Of a DNA stretch of 64,000 nucleotides, positions 47,165-57,865 are shown piece by piece. Position numbers and translations under genes: made by a program. Within the stretch, counting starts at the first letter, position 1. Each line of letters starts with the position of its first letter. This DNA is from Perkinsus olseni. Its lineage: Eukaryota > Perkinsozoa > Perkinsida. The notes under the pieces are model-generated. The model searched no databases and had not been told where the DNA came from. It saw nothing but the letters and a program-made list of their open reading frames with translations. Location of the stretch: the NCBI GenBank assembly GCA_013115125.1, contig JABANN010000055.1:1-64000 (forward strand), in the 5' to 3' direction.

Positions 47165-48145
47165 ATGAGACGCATTACCGAGCGTCCACCAGCAGCCACT
47201 CAGAAGATAAACCCACAGCAGCTCGCAGGGGGCCTCCAAACTGAGAGCGCGTCTCGACGGCCGTTCCAAGCCACAACCGGAGATTCGAAAGTGAATGGCG
47301 TTGATGAAACCTCACACGATCCGGAGAACATCACCACGGGTGCACCGCCATTGGGTGGCACAGGGAGAACAGTAAGCTCGACACATGATACAGTAAGGAC
47401 TGGGACGCCGGCGGGTCCAGTGGAACCCTCACATGATGAGCATTCAAGGTGAGCCATACAGTTCGGCAGCTCGACCTTTCCCCGACCCACAGTCGCCGTG
47501 TGAGCTCCCAACGATACTAGTGTTTTGTTGCCAGCTGTGATGACCATCGGTCCACCTCTATCACTACTGATGGAGGTGCGCCAACCCTCCCTGATGAGAC
47601 CGAAGTTTCACAGGAGATGCAGGCCTCCCTGGAGAGTGAGCTCAAACGAAGGAGCGCAGCATGGGACGTGATTCAAAGGTTGTCTAATTGTCAACCTGAA
47701 GAGCATGGCCATGAGGCAGGACCGACGAGAGAGGGAGGCAGCCCATAGCGGCCACCTCAAGCCATTGCAGATCTCTAGGTGAAATGCGGTCTAGAGATTC
47801 CCTCCTCGCTACTTGTCGTTGACTCCGCCTCCCTGAGCAGAAAGGCCGATGAGACGGCGAGATCGTGTGGAGTGAAGGCAGAGGAAAAAGCGAGAGTTGC
47901 ACAACTGTTGTCCCGTCCATGGCGGCAGCCATCCCACAGCCGTGTCGACCGAGGGCTTGCAGCCGGGCTTGATGGTAATGATGCCAAGCCGACGCCAAGG
48001 ACCGTATAAACCATCCACAGGCAGTGTACTGGGAGTGAGGCTTTTGAAGGCAAGAGAGAACGACCTCGCGGAGTGGGTAGCTGAGGAAAGAGCACAGCGA
48101 GAAAGAGAGACCGAGGGAATGGAGCGAGCCGACGAAGACAGCTAG
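47165..48145 (+). CDS. hypothetical low-complexity, partly helical protein
   Basis: The ATG at 47165 gives MRRITERPPAATQKINPQQL and a Thr/Gly/Pro-rich stretch. A GTGAGCC donor near 47451 and a TTGCCAG acceptor near 47531 join in phase to CDDHRSTSITTDGGAPTLPD and SLESELKRRSAAWDVIQRL. A possible further exon reads LVVDSASLSRKADETARSCG, and a last segment is the charged helix RENDLAEWVAEERAQRERET with stop at 48143-48145. No known family. The composition suggests a disordered protein with a coiled-coil end. Confidence 0.4.
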
Positions 48146-48360
48146 GGTAGGTCGAGCACTACCCAACGAGCTGCCGTCCTTTCTCTAGACTATCGTATGG
48201 AGTGCGTCCACCTTGATGGTCGCCTCTGATTGGCTTTCATTGTCAGTCCTCTCTCGACGTCCTCTTGGTCCTGGAAAGGCAGCTCCGAGTGACACGCAAC
48301 GCGTTGACGTGATCTACGTGGCAACGCCAAGGTGACCACAAACTCACTCTGTCCACAGGG

Positions 48361-48664
48361 TCAACCACGACTTAGGGATGACCCTGACTCAATGCCGGGT
48401 GTCCAGCACATCACTGCCGGCGAGGGGACAAGTCCTGCGGAGCAGCAAGGAGGTTCTGAGCATCGTGAGCACGGGTTTTCAAGAACGACGTTCACCTTCG
48501 GATGCTACTACGCACATTCAGATGGACGGGATTCCCCTACTGGCGCCCCTCCTGCGGGGTCTGTGGTTTCCGCGGAGCCAGCTCACGATATCCAAGCTAA
48601 TGGTCAGGAGGACAGCACCGATAGGCTTTTCAGAGGGCTCCTCGATTATGTGGATGACCATTGA
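48361..48664 (+). CDS. hypothetical protein, 3' exons
   Basis: After a TCCACAG acceptor a frame reads QPRLRDDPDSMPGVQHITAG and GTSPAEQQGGSEH. A GTGAGCA donor and an ACATTCAG acceptor (intron about 57 nt) then lead in phase to RDSPTGAPPAGSVVSAEPAH and DRLFRGLLDYVDDH with stop at 48662-48664. It has no ATG of its own and may be the 3' part of the gene at 47165. Confidence 0.35.
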
Positions 48665-48929
48665 CTGATTCATCGCGACTGCCTCGAGTTCGCATAGTGT
48701 TGAGCGCGTTGAGTGAGGGAACACTGACTAGAGCTGACTAGAGTAAAGGCAAAGCGGGGGCTATCGATGATGAAGAAAAGCTTGGGACCGGAAGACAATA
48801 ATGTGACCAACGATGAGACTTCCGAATGTAGTCTCTACCAACGTACTTAACAGCACGGACTCTCGATCATGCCTGCCGAGAAGCTTCCAGCGAAGGGTGT
48901 AGACTTGGTCGAACAATCAGTCCTGCTAG

Positions 48930-49055
48930 CGTTGTTCATTACTTTCGTGTGGTCCATCACGTTCGTGTTGCTCGCCATTACGTTCAAGTGGTTCATTACG
49001 TCCGTGTTGCTGTTCATTACGTCCGTGTTTGAGTTCACTACGTTCTTATTGTTGC
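48930..49055. repeat. degenerate tandem repeat, about 24-27 nt unit
   Basis: Repeated variants of TTCATTACGTCCGTGTTGCT and GCCATTACGTTC. The plus strand would encode a hydrophobic run, the minus strand an Asn/Val/Met repeat (NTDVMNSNTDVMNH). Neither frame has supporting exons, so I list only the repeat. Confidence 0.7.
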
Positions 49056-49059
49056 TCAA

Positions 49060-50119
49060 CGCATTAATGCCATTGAGGTGATGGGCCCTCTCAGCTGACT
49101 CAAACAAACACAAAACCAACACGATATGAAATATAGGAGTATATATGCTACAAATATAGCAGGGGAATGGCTGTACAGCTGCAATGTATCACAGACGACC
49201 GACATTCACCCGTGGTCAGTGATTATGACGGTGATGTACTCTATTATTAGATGCAACAACAGCGTATCAATATTACTACTACTTTCATTACAAGCCGGCA
49301 ACATCACCTGGGGCTTATCACAAATCGAGGCTACTAATACTACTACCACAACCACCACGCTTGATGAGCTATTAAAATGACAGAGTTACAGCAGCAAGTA
49401 GGCCGAGTAGTGATACTGCAACTGCTGTACAGCGCAAAACCTGGAAGACCTGCCATCCAGGGTAATGAAATCAGACTGTGTGGTTGCTTAACCTCATCAG
49501 TCTGTGCTACTATAAGAAAACCGTAATCCGGAAATATTCCTGATGATGATCATGATGACAGGAAAACGCACCTTGGACACGAGCGACGAAAATCATGTGA
49601 CTAACGATGAGACTACTTTCGAATGCTGCCAATTGGTGATGAGGACTAAGTTCAGCAAATGAACAGCAATGCACAACATCGTTGACTTTAATAAAGAGGT
49701 AGTAGTTCACCACCAGAGCAATGGACTCTATGAACTCGTCGTGCATGTGAAGACCGTCTTATACAAACCCTAGACGAAGTAGCATCATAGCGGAACACTT
49801 AAATGGTAAACAGGAGGACAGCATCAGTTGAAATGAGCTCACTGGCTCATCATCATCATAGAGGGGCGGATCATGACGGTCATCATCAGTGGAAGACAGG
49901 ATAAGGTCGATGGACGACCTCGAGAAGTAGCTTGATGTGGTATAGTGATCACGCAGTTGATGGTAGACATAGTAAAATTGATGACGACCACGACGACACT
50001 GAGCGACTGTTGTTGTTATTGCCTGTGATGGTTCATTAGCAGCTTCTATTGCAGGATAAATGTTACTTAGTGTACTTATTGAAGAACTTCTTGCCGCAGC
50101 AGTAGATGAGTTGTTGTGG
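49060..50119. other. no confident gene
   Basis: The stretch contains simple-sequence patches (ACTACTAC-type near 49330, GATGATGATCATGATG near 49545). The minus frame at 49759-50301 overlaps the better-supported secreted protein gene in another frame and was not accepted. Confidence 0.35.
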
Positions 50120-50563
50120 TTAAGCAGGTATGACGATAGACGCTGTGAGATTAGAGCCATCACCATACGACGACCGACCGGAGGCACGGGGAAGGGACTC
50201 CGCGTCCGAGGGGGACATAACCGCCGAACTGCTTCTGGCAGATGAAGGTGTCGAGTTCTCTCCGAAGAACAGGTCGCTGCAATAAGCCGCCACAATAGCA
50301 ATTACAAAAAGAGCCGTTGGGCTGGCCATCTGGATACCACCCTGCGAACTTGCAGCAGCAGCAGCAGCAGCAGGGGCTTCTAGGGGCCCGACAGAAGCGG
50401 CGGACACACGCTCAGACTCGAGCAGATGTGAAAGGGGCAGAATAGGAGGAGCCTTCGCCACCATCTCATGGCTGATGCTCGCAAATGTTCCGATCCCACC
50501 GGATGCGCAGGAAATAACGCACAAAAATATCGTTACTCTCACGAGCCACGACAGACTGGCCAT
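50120..50563 (-). CDS. hypothetical secreted or membrane protein
   Basis: The minus ATG at 50563 opens a textbook signal peptide, MASLSWLVRVTIFLCVISCA, followed by a luminal segment, a poly-Ala run encoded by a GCA/GCT microsatellite near 50350, and a hydrophobic helix (SPTALFVIAIVAAYCSDLFF). A Ser-rich tail with PSSARSSSAVMSPSDAESLP follows and ends at 50120. About 147 residues, no known family. It could continue through a splice near 50130. Confidence 0.5.
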   Translation of the reverse strand: MASLSWLVRVTIFLCVISCASGGIGTFASISHEMVAKAPPILPLSHLLESERVSAASVGPLEAPAAAAAAASSQGGIQMASPTALFVIAIVAAYCSDLFFGENSTPSSARSSSAVMSPSDAESLPRASGRSSYGDGSNLTASIVIPA

Positions 50564-50733
50564 ATCCGGGGAATGGATTGCCTACTGAAGACGAAAATAA
50601 CCTCCACCCGGCAGAACCACGACAATCAACTCAGCTCGCAGGACACTGTGAAATGAGTATCTCTGAAGTCAGTCATGACAGCATCCAACTCGAATTATAT
50701 AATAGACCAGCATGTACCTGCATTTCCGTTGAA

Positions 50734-51090
50734 TCATTCCAGTAGAGTCTCCCAGGACGGCTTCGAAGGCTCCTTCATAATGATGCCAGCCAGCCGAGTT
50801 TGCATGAGCCGAGCTTGATGATACCCAAACGAAGTAGCCCCGGCAGAGAAGATGCCAACATGCACATCAGCCTTCTCAGGGTCACCATGCTGGTCCGCAT
50901 ACTCTATCAAACTCTCTTCGTCTACCACTCCATCGTCAACTTCCTCCGACTCCGGCTGCTGCGCAAGGCTCACGAAGAAACCAAAGTGTTCATCGCAGTC
51001 GCCCTCGATGTTATCACTGCTCGTGTGGCTAGCACGACAAGGGCTCGAGCATGCAGTGGCAGCGACCGTCGCGTCCTCCGCCTCCGTCAT
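50734..51090 (-). CDS. hypothetical acidic protein (uncertain)
   Basis: A minus frame from the ATG at 51090 reads MTEAEDATVAATACSSPC, then EVDDGVVDEESLIEYADQHG and EKADVHVGIFSAGATSFGYH, ending KPSWETLLE at 50734. The frame is open upstream to 51177 but only with a GTG. The second half looks folded, with the first acidic; no family is recognised and no neighbouring exon could be joined. Confidence 0.3.
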   Translation of the reverse strand: MTEAEDATVAATACSSPCRASHTSSDNIEGDCDEHFGFFVSLAQQPESEEVDDGVVDEESLIEYADQHGDPEKADVHVGIFSAGATSFGYHQARLMQTRLAGIIMKEPSKPSWETLLE

Positions 51091-51748
51091 AGTTGACCCT
51101 CCAGCCGGCTTACCAACTACTGCATTCCCCAATGACAGTTCTTGCCCCCAGTCAAAGACGCTAACAAAAACCCACACTTGTGTAAGTCAGCGCCCGATCG
51201 AAGTCACCTTGGCCCTTGGGCGCGACTCCCAACCTGCGCGGCCTCGACGGTTACGTCAATTCCAGACGATAGCCCAACTTCGGAAGGATACCTGAGAAGA
51301 TCTCGAGTCACGGTATCGCAGCTCGTGAATGACTAAGACATGTTGCTCGACCGTCACAAGAATCGGCCGCACGTCTCAACGACGGTTTTCGACTCTGCAG
51401 GTCCGTGGAAGCGCTACGCAACGCACAGCGAGGACTGGAGAGAGCAGCGAAACAGGGTCACCTAGCGTGGCCGAGAGTCGCGATGGGAGTCGCCTAGGGC
51501 TGTTAAGTTGGCATCTAGCCTCGAGAGACAAGACACATGAGAGACACGAGGCAAGCGCTGTCTCGTTCGCTCACTCGGCATTGCTGAGCTCACAGGAGTC
51601 GGGGGCGGCACCATGGGAAGAAGTTGACGTATCTTGGGATGACCCTTGAGCTCTAGGATGAGCCCGGGGAGGGGCCTCTACGAGGAGGCATGGGCAAAGA
51701 TGCGCAAAGGGAAACATTTCGTTGAAGAAATGCAAGAGAGCAAGATGA

Positions 51749-51963
51749 CGTAAGTTTTCAAAGTCCATTTCTGTGGATCGATCGAGCGATCGATAGCCCT
51801 GCGTTGATCTCGCGCGAGCCCACCTCTCCCAATCCTCCTCAAGAAACCTTGCGGGTAATAATACGTCGCTTTGAATGGCTGACTCCTCATCACCGTTGTT
51901 GTTGTTGCCACAACCTGTGGATGACGCTGTTATAAGATGACTTATTGCCGTGCTCTCTTTCAG
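51749..51963 (+). promoter_or_regulatory. probable 5'UTR intron of the eL30 gene
   Basis: A strong GTAAGTTTT donor at 51749 and a CTCTCTTTCAG acceptor ending near 51963 bracket about 215 nt just 25 nt before the eL30 start codon. This is much longer than coding introns here. Leader introns are common in ribosomal protein genes and often affect expression. The acceptor could alternatively be a trans-splice site if the organism uses a spliced leader. Confidence 0.5.
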
Positions 51964-51988
51964 GAAGCACCCCAGAAGCATCTCAATA

Positions 51989-52445
51989 ATGGTGTCCAAG
52001 AAGCAGGTATGTTCAGCAGCTCCATCAACTGTCTGGGTGGATGTTATCCCATCAAAGTCGACTCATCGTTTTCTCCCTCTCAGACTAAGGCTCATGAGTC
52101 CGTTAACGCTGGCTTGCAGCTTGTTCTCAAGTCCGGCAAGTACACCATTGGCTGGAGGTCCACCATGAAGGTACTACTACCACACCACCACAGCGCTCTT
52201 ACGTATCATTCGGAATCTTGCAGGCCATCCGCTCCGGTAGCGCTAAGCTCGTTTTGGTGTCGAGCAACTGCCCTGCTCTCCGTCGCTCCGAGATTGAGTA
52301 CTACGCCATGCTCTCCAAGACTGGTGTCCACCACTACGTCGGTGACAACAACGCCCTCGGTACCGCCTGCCGCAGGTTCTACCGCGTCTCCTGCATGGCC
52401 ATTCTTGATGCTGGTGACTCTGATATCCTCACCGCTCTTGAGTAA
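51989..52445 (+). CDS. RPL30: 60S ribosomal protein eL30
   Basis: eL30 is a core protein of the large ribosomal subunit. Exon 1 is 51989-52006 (MVSKKQ), exon 2 is 52084-52170 ([25 protein letters not shown]) and exon 3 is 52224-52445 ([69 protein letters not shown]). Length of about 108 residues is normal and the whole fold is present. Codon use is strongly biased to C-ending codons, unlike neighbours, as expected for a highly expressed gene. Stop TAA at 52443-52445. Confidence 0.97.
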
Positions 52446-53069
52446 GGGAATGGAGGCCTTGAGGGATGCTACTCCGAGTAGAGTTTCTTCGGGACTTGAG
52501 CGAAGGTGTTGTGCCCAGTGTTAGTCAATCCTGGTCCTAGGGTTGGCCTCTTGTTTTCTATATGGCATTCTCATGAGGGTAGGCCATTTCGTTTGCGTGC
52601 TAGGCCTAGGCTCTTCTGATGAGCTGCGTGGCTCGTCATCCTATAATAAGTTCGCGTCCTATGTGCCCGCTGCTCAGCGGTCTCCTGAGGCGAGCGATGA
52701 GCAGGTACCCTACGCGTGATGGTGGCTAGCGGATAACCGTTTGTCAGCGTCCCGTGAAAGTGCCGCTGTCGAGGCAAGTCTCCCATGCGGGCTCTCGTTG
52801 CTACGGGAATCTCTCTATGGAGATCCCCGGACAGACATCGATCGCCCTGTCGGAATTCAAAGTAGGGCTCCGTTTGGCAGCCGAAGGTGAGGCTCGCATG
52901 ATTCAGGTGGTTTATAGAAAACCAAAAACAATGGACTTGAACGCTGTAGGGATGCCTCTCGGGTTATCTGTAAATGACGGCGTTCGTAGGCGATCTCAGA
53001 GCAGGCGAATTCCGTTGCTGGAGTGATCGAAACTAAGGCGGTAGTGACTGACGCTGCCCAAGTGGAAGG
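52446..53069. other. region between eL30 and the protease core
   Basis: This holds the eL30 3' UTR and probably the leader and propeptide exons of the downstream aspartic protease. Open pieces such as VGLRLAAEGEARMIQVVYRK are visible but I found no signal peptide that joins cleanly. Confidence 0.35.
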
Positions 53070-54953
53070 TTGGCATCCACGGCGTCTTGGACTCTTCGTA
53101 GACGTCCCTTGGCAGATCCGAAGAGACTGTCCTATGTGCTTGAGCCGCTCATTAACGTTGCCAATACGCAGTACTTTGGCCCGATACAACTTGGGACCCC
53201 TCCGCAAACTGCTACAGTTATTTTCGATACTGGGAGCGCCGACATGTGGGTGCCGAGCTCAAGGTGCGGAGTTGAGGTTCGGGAGCTTCGGAGACGGACT
53301 TGTTTAGGTTTGACCCTACTAATTCCAGCACGTTTGTAGCACAGAATGGCGACGGAGTTCGTCGACTCACCTACGGCGTTGGCTCTGTGCAGGGCAGGAT
53401 GGGTAATACTGATCCACGGACGCCTCGAAGGCTCGGCCCCCGTCAGGATCTGATCGGGTCTGTTTCGGCGCTGTCAAGAATGACCCTAGCAGCGATATGG
53501 TATCGCCACCGTCAAGCAACCAACCCCTGTGCATTCCGCACCAGCACCTGTACGATCACCGGAACAACTGTCAACAATGACGGCTCTGCTGAGCCTTCTG
53601 AGCCTTCTGAGCCTTCTGAGCCTTCGTCGTCAGGATAGTCTCCGAGGCTAGCGAGGATCTCGAAGGAGGCCTGTACGACGGTGTTATGGGGTAGGAGGGA
53701 GCATACCGGGATCGGCTTCGGCAACTTGCCGGTGGCAGGTTAGGTTTCCCGGCGCTGAGTAGTACGGGGACCACAGCGCTGGAGAATATCATCAGCCATC
53801 TAGCGGACCCCGTGAGTGGCCCCGCGTCACTGAGAGGGTCTAGGTCCTACATCTCAGGTCTTGGCCTTCTCCCTCACGGAGGATCCGATCGCCGCGGCTA
53901 CCATGGGGAGCTCGGTTACCTTCGGTGGTTTGGATGCGACTATGTCGGTGCCTGCTGTTCGATGCCGTTGGAGCGAAGCGGTGGCGGCAGGTACCGGCCG
54001 GACACTCTCACGTGGACCCCTCTGGTTGGTCATGTGTACTGGGCTATGGAGACCGTCATAGAAGTCCTGCAAGAACCGAACAGGAAGAGTAGGTTCGACA
54101 TGTGGATCGCCATCGAGGCTCGAGGTCCTGCAGAAAAACCCAGCGACGGCGTCACCGGTGGTGATGCTGTGATGGAGGATGGGGTGACTGATCAGAGCGA
54201 AGGAGCGAATGACGATATCGAGACGCTCCCACGGCAGCTGCTTGTGCAGAGGCAGGTGACGACCACTAGTGAAGCTTATTGCCCCCTCCCCGATACGGCC
54301 TAAGATGCGCACCATTCAGACGGTGGTACTCGATACTGGCACGTCGTACTTGATGGTGCCGCGGCCCGACTTTGTGAAGTTTTTGTCGGCGTTACTGCCC
54401 TCTGAAAAGCTCGCTCAGTGCTCAGCCTTGAAGCCCAGCAATCTACTGGTGATATCCTCATGTACCCTCACGAAGGGCAAAGTCACTTCAGATATGCCCG
54501 TGCCATCTCCGACAGTACGCTAGAAGAATTAACGTGAGAACCCAACCTTTTGCCCCTAACTGAGTATCTTAGCTCGAACTTAGGTTCTGGTGGCCAACAG
54601 GCAGTTCCCGATATTGCCGACCGACTACTTCACAGGGCCTGGTCTGCAAAGCCAACAATGTGTCCTTGAGGTGCCCGCCAGTAAATCGCTTTCTAGCCGG
54701 CTGATCTTCTCTGGGCCCGCGTTTGCGTCATGCAAGGGGTATTGTCGGCGTTCGTTCCCTACCCGAACGGAGTCGATCGAAAATCCTCATAGCCTTTCAC
54801 TCGGATTCGATATCACCTTACTTTCACCCAGCCTTTCCAGCTCGGATTAGTATCTTCAGGTTCAGATGGGCCATGACGCATCTCCCTGGGTATTCGGCGA
54901 CACCTTCATGAAGAAGTTCTACACCGTATTTGATGCCGGCCATTCCCGGATAG
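53070..54953 (+). CDS. pepsin-type (A1) aspartic protease
   Basis: Eukaryotic A1 proteases have two lobes each with an Asp-Thr/Ser-Gly. Exons in order: [20 protein letters not shown] and [15 protein letters not shown] (first Asp), [16 protein letters not shown] with [10 protein letters not shown] (flap Tyr), GGLYDGVMG spliced to [40 protein letters not shown] then [25 protein letters not shown], an inserted acidic segment, [20 protein letters not shown] (second Asp), [13 protein letters not shown] and [20 protein letters not shown]. Both catalytic motifs and the closing FDxGHSRIG are intact. The insertion of about 60 residues before the second Asp (near 54100-54290) is unusual. Signal and propeptide exons upstream and the last codons after 54953 were not fixed. 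A 9-nt repeat TGAGCCTTC (four copies near 53591) lies at an exon-intron border. Confidence 0.88.
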
Positions 54954-56080
54954 GGTAGGTAGGACCCAGCTTGAGAGTCGGCCTCCACCGTTCTCGTTTT
55001 AGCCTTGCCGACCGTCCGCACGTACCCAACCACTCGGCCTCTAAAATGGTAATAAACTCTCCCTTGTTGCCTCAAGAACAAGGCGGCCACGGCTTTCGGG
55101 AGACCGAGCTCGGAGCGCTGGTGGCGGTAGCGTTGGTGAGAGCCCCCCACTTGAGTGTCGATTCTTACTGGGTAATGTCGGTTAGGTGACGCTGCTGTTC
55201 TTCATGGCGGCGACCTCGACTACGGTCAGAAGAGCATTGAGCGCGGTGCACCGTCGGGCCACCGCCTCTGAACGACGTCGATTGCCTGGAGGCCGCGATA
55301 CTGCTGGCTGTTGGCCATTCTCAACACCCAAGCGCCGCTCTGACACCAGACGTGGCCGGGCTGAAGGCAGCGCCGCTCCGCTCAGGTGGTGAGGCGTTTC
55401 GGGCTTGCTAGTAGTGAAACGCTGTTTGATTGGAAGGTTCCAAGCGGGTTCGTATGATGCTGGTCGTATGCCGAGTCTGGCGGCTCCGCTGATGGGGAGC
55501 CAGCGGCAGCAGCGCCTCCGTCGTGATCATCCTGTCCTTCAACAGAGCTCCGGTATCTGTCTCCTCTTCCCACGCTGGTCCCGCTGTTTCGCTGTTGCAT
55601 TCAGGGAACGCTTTCCGGGCGAGCGGGGCTCCTCCTCCTGCTTCTACTACTACCTACTACTTCTATTACCAAGTCGAGCGGCATCGATGAGAGTGGACGT
55701 GGAAGCCTAGAGCAGATCTCTCCTGGATAACGTTTTCCCTCTGTCCTCAATTTTCCTCAAGGCCATGGCGTAGCAGCACGTCTATGGTCGGTCGAGTCGT
55801 TTAGAAAGTGTATTATTATTATCGATCTCCTCGTCATGGTTTCGACACGTCGCATGAAGAAAGCAACTTTTCGGTGATAGTTTCAGGCAACGGCAAGCCC
55901 CTGTTCTCAATAACCACGCGTTCGTCCTCCCTTCCCCTGACAGTTTTACTGGTCGCTACTCTTGATGTTAGGAATTGAAAGAGCTGTCGCTTCAATCCTG
56001 CGGCAGCGACCATCTAGCAGCAGTGTTTCAGAGGGCAACGGAATCCAGTTCCAGCTTCGTGCCTCAGCTGCCCCCTGACG
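54954..56080. other. ambiguous region, possible unassigned exons
   Basis: The region includes the 3' end of the protease gene and at least two open segments that look coding: LNDVDCLEAAILLAVGHSQH (near 55270) and LKELSLQSCGSDHLAAVFQR (near 55980). I could not connect them into one gene or assign a family. Simple repeats CTACTACTACC occur near 55645. Confidence 0.3.
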
Positions 56081-56365
56081 ATGGTTGGTTATGATGCCCC
56101 AGCGAATTTTCCAGGCGATATCATATTGTACAATGAGGAACGTTCCAGCGCCAGCAGGATGTCGAAGATTGCGTGGGAGCGACTGAGCTCCGGGTGGTTG
56201 GTTGAAAGACTTGAATCCAGGCCGTTTCCTGTCGACGAGCAAGCTTGCTCAGCTTTTTCGACAGCTCCGAAGGGGCTCTCTCTCGACATTGTTCACGATA
56301 CCCTGCCGATGTGTCGGTCGGTCGCGGCTTCGAAGGCAGCGGCGTTGGCTGCAAACGGTGAGTAG
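56081..56365 (+). CDS. hypothetical protein, about 94 residues
   Basis: The ATG at 56081 opens an uninterrupted frame MVGYDAPANFPGDIILYNEE, then SKIAWERLSSGWLVERLESR and KGLSLDIVHDTLPMCRSVAA, ending AANGE at the stop 56363-56365. No family is recognised. It may be the last exon of a gene that includes the coding-like segment just upstream at about 55.97 kb. Confidence 0.35.
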   Translation: MVGYDAPANFPGDIILYNEERSSASRMSKIAWERLSSGWLVERLESRPFPVDEQACSAFSTAPKGLSLDIVHDTLPMCRSVAASKAAALAANGE

Positions 56366-56899
56366 AGAGGCAGTCCACTCTTATCGATCTGTCCGGCAAG
56401 TCCGCCAGTCGAACGCTCATAGCCACGAGGCCCTATGTTCATATCCCCGGTATCCTGCTGGTGATGGTGGAAGTAGCTGTTGGAACTATTGGGTTTCGTA
56501 TCATCATGCTAATTAGGTTTGTATAATGAATTATCTTACTTCTTCATGAACTCTCTATTGTGCAGGTGAACAGAATCGAGAATGCGCAGTAGTGAGTATG
56601 ATTCATTTTGTGGATGCTATTCCGTTAGAGAGTTTGATCTTATCTGGATGATTGCGCGACACGATGAAAGAACGTCGTTCCTACCCTTAAGTGGAAGCTA
56701 ACATGACCCGTTGACCACCCGAGCTGATGGTTTTGGCCCATTCAAGAATTTGTGTTTAAGCAATGAGGGACAGACTTCGGAGCTTTGTGCAGCATTGCGC
56801 TTGCGTGCACAATTGTTGTGATAGCCTCGAGCAGTTGCTGTCCCCAGGTTGCAGCGAGATTATCGCCTTTGTTATCGCCTTACAACACCAGTCTTAATC

Positions 56900-57865
56900 A
56901 TGCCCAATTACGTCCCTGATTCTATCAATAGTACTGTTGAGAGTGCTACGATGAAGACCCAGAAGATGGTTGATGACTTCAAGAAGACGGACACCGGGAA
57001 GAAAGTCAGTCAATCAACCAACGCCGCTTTGGGAAGTGTTTATTCTCTCCTCGACTCCCTCTTGAGCAAAGGCGAGGAGCTAGTGGATCGTTATCTTCCT
57101 TCCTCGGAGCCTCAGTCGTCTGCTGAGGAACAATCTGAGACCTCTGCTGCCACTACCCGCAACTCTGATACTGTTGAGGGTGCAAGTCCTCTGAGTCGCG
57201 CAATGGCTTTGGGTTCGACGGTGTGTTCTCGCCTCTACGGTCGTGGTGCCAGCGAGGTTAGTGGGTTTGGCAACTCTATGAGCATGTCTTGGCAGAGGGT
57301 TTATGCTTCGGTCATGGGGTACTTCACGTCCTACTTGGATTCCTTCAAGTCTATGCTTTTGTATCTGAGGGACACCTTCCCCGCCGTGCAGATTGCGGAA
57401 GAGGATCTTCTTGCGGTCAGCAACAAGGCCAGTGAATGGTGGACGGCTTTCGTCGAGCGTCTTCAGAAGGCTTTCTCCGACAACAAGGAGGCGGCTCAGA
57501 GTTCTATGAAGAAGAGTCAGGATGCGGTCCATCAGTACACCGCTCAGGCCAAGGAGACTGCCGCCAAGTACTCCGCTCAAGCTAAGGATGCTGCCAATAA
57601 ATACTCTACTGATGTGAAGGAGAAGGCTACTAAGGCTAAGGAGACTGCAAGCATGTATGCCGCTGACGCCAAGGACACTGCTAGCAAATATGCTGCTGAC
57701 GCGAAAGAAACCGCTGGCAAATATGCCGCTGATGCTAAGGATACTGCAAGCAAGTACGCTGCGGGAGCGAAAGATACCGCTGGTAGGTACGCCGCTGATG
57801 CTAAGGCGACTGCCGACAAGTATTACCAAAGCGCTGCTGATAAAGTGAGTACTTATAGTAAGTAA
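56900..57865 (+). CDS. perilipin-like lipid-droplet protein with 11-residue repeats
   Basis: The ATG at 56900 opens an intronless 321-codon frame. The N-terminal third, KVSQSTNAALGSVYSLLDSL then LSKGEELVDRYLPSSEP, resembles the perilipin region that ends with a VEQYLP-type motif. A helical middle follows (VYASVMGYFTSYLDSFKSML). From about residue 215 to the end runs an 11-residue repeat, AKDTASKYAAD and relatives, at least nine units, with Ala, Lys and Thr at fixed positions. Such 11-mers form amphipathic helices that coat lipid droplets in perilipins and also occur in LEA proteins. The perilipin call rests on the N-terminal match plus repeats; a plain LEA-like protein is the alternative. Codon bias suggests high expression. 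A GTCCCCAG acceptor lies about 50 nt before the start. Confidence 0.65.
   Translation: MPNYVPDSINSTVESATMKTQKMVDDFKKTDTGKKVSQSTNAALGSVYSLLDSLLSKGEELVDRYLPSSEPQSSAEEQSETSAATTRNSDTVEGASPLSRAMALGSTVCSRLYGRGASEVSGFGNSMSMSWQRVYASVMGYFTSYLDSFKSMLLYLRDTFPAVQIAEEDLLAVSNKASEWWTAFVERLQKAFSDNKEAAQSSMKKSQDAVHQYTAQAKETAAKYSAQAKDAANKYSTDVKEKATKAKETASMYAADAKDTASKYAADAKETAGKYAADAKDTASKYAAGAKDTAGRYAADAKATADKYYQSAADKVSTYSK

Noticed and set aside
48869-49081. Plus-strand hydrophobic protein from the 49-kb repeat
   Set aside because: The frame arises from a degenerate tandem repeat that is open on both strands; no exons or homologues support it.
49759-50301. 180-codon minus-strand frame
   Set aside because: It overlaps the better-supported signal-peptide gene in another frame; its first codons are shadow reading of that gene, and its low-complexity remainder has no support.
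51571-51999. 142-codon minus-strand frame overlapping the eL30 start
   Set aside because: It covers the well-defined eL30 leader intron and first exon and shows no recognisable domain.
53586-53640. Glu/Ser-Pro repeat (TGAGCCTTC units) as a protein feature
   Set aside because: It sits at a probable exon-intron border of the aspartic protease, where the family has no such insertion, so it is more likely intronic.
57080-57829. 249-codon minus-strand frame opposite the perilipin-like gene
   Set aside because: It is the mirror of the 11-residue repeat and biased codons on the plus strand; it has no independent homology or start.
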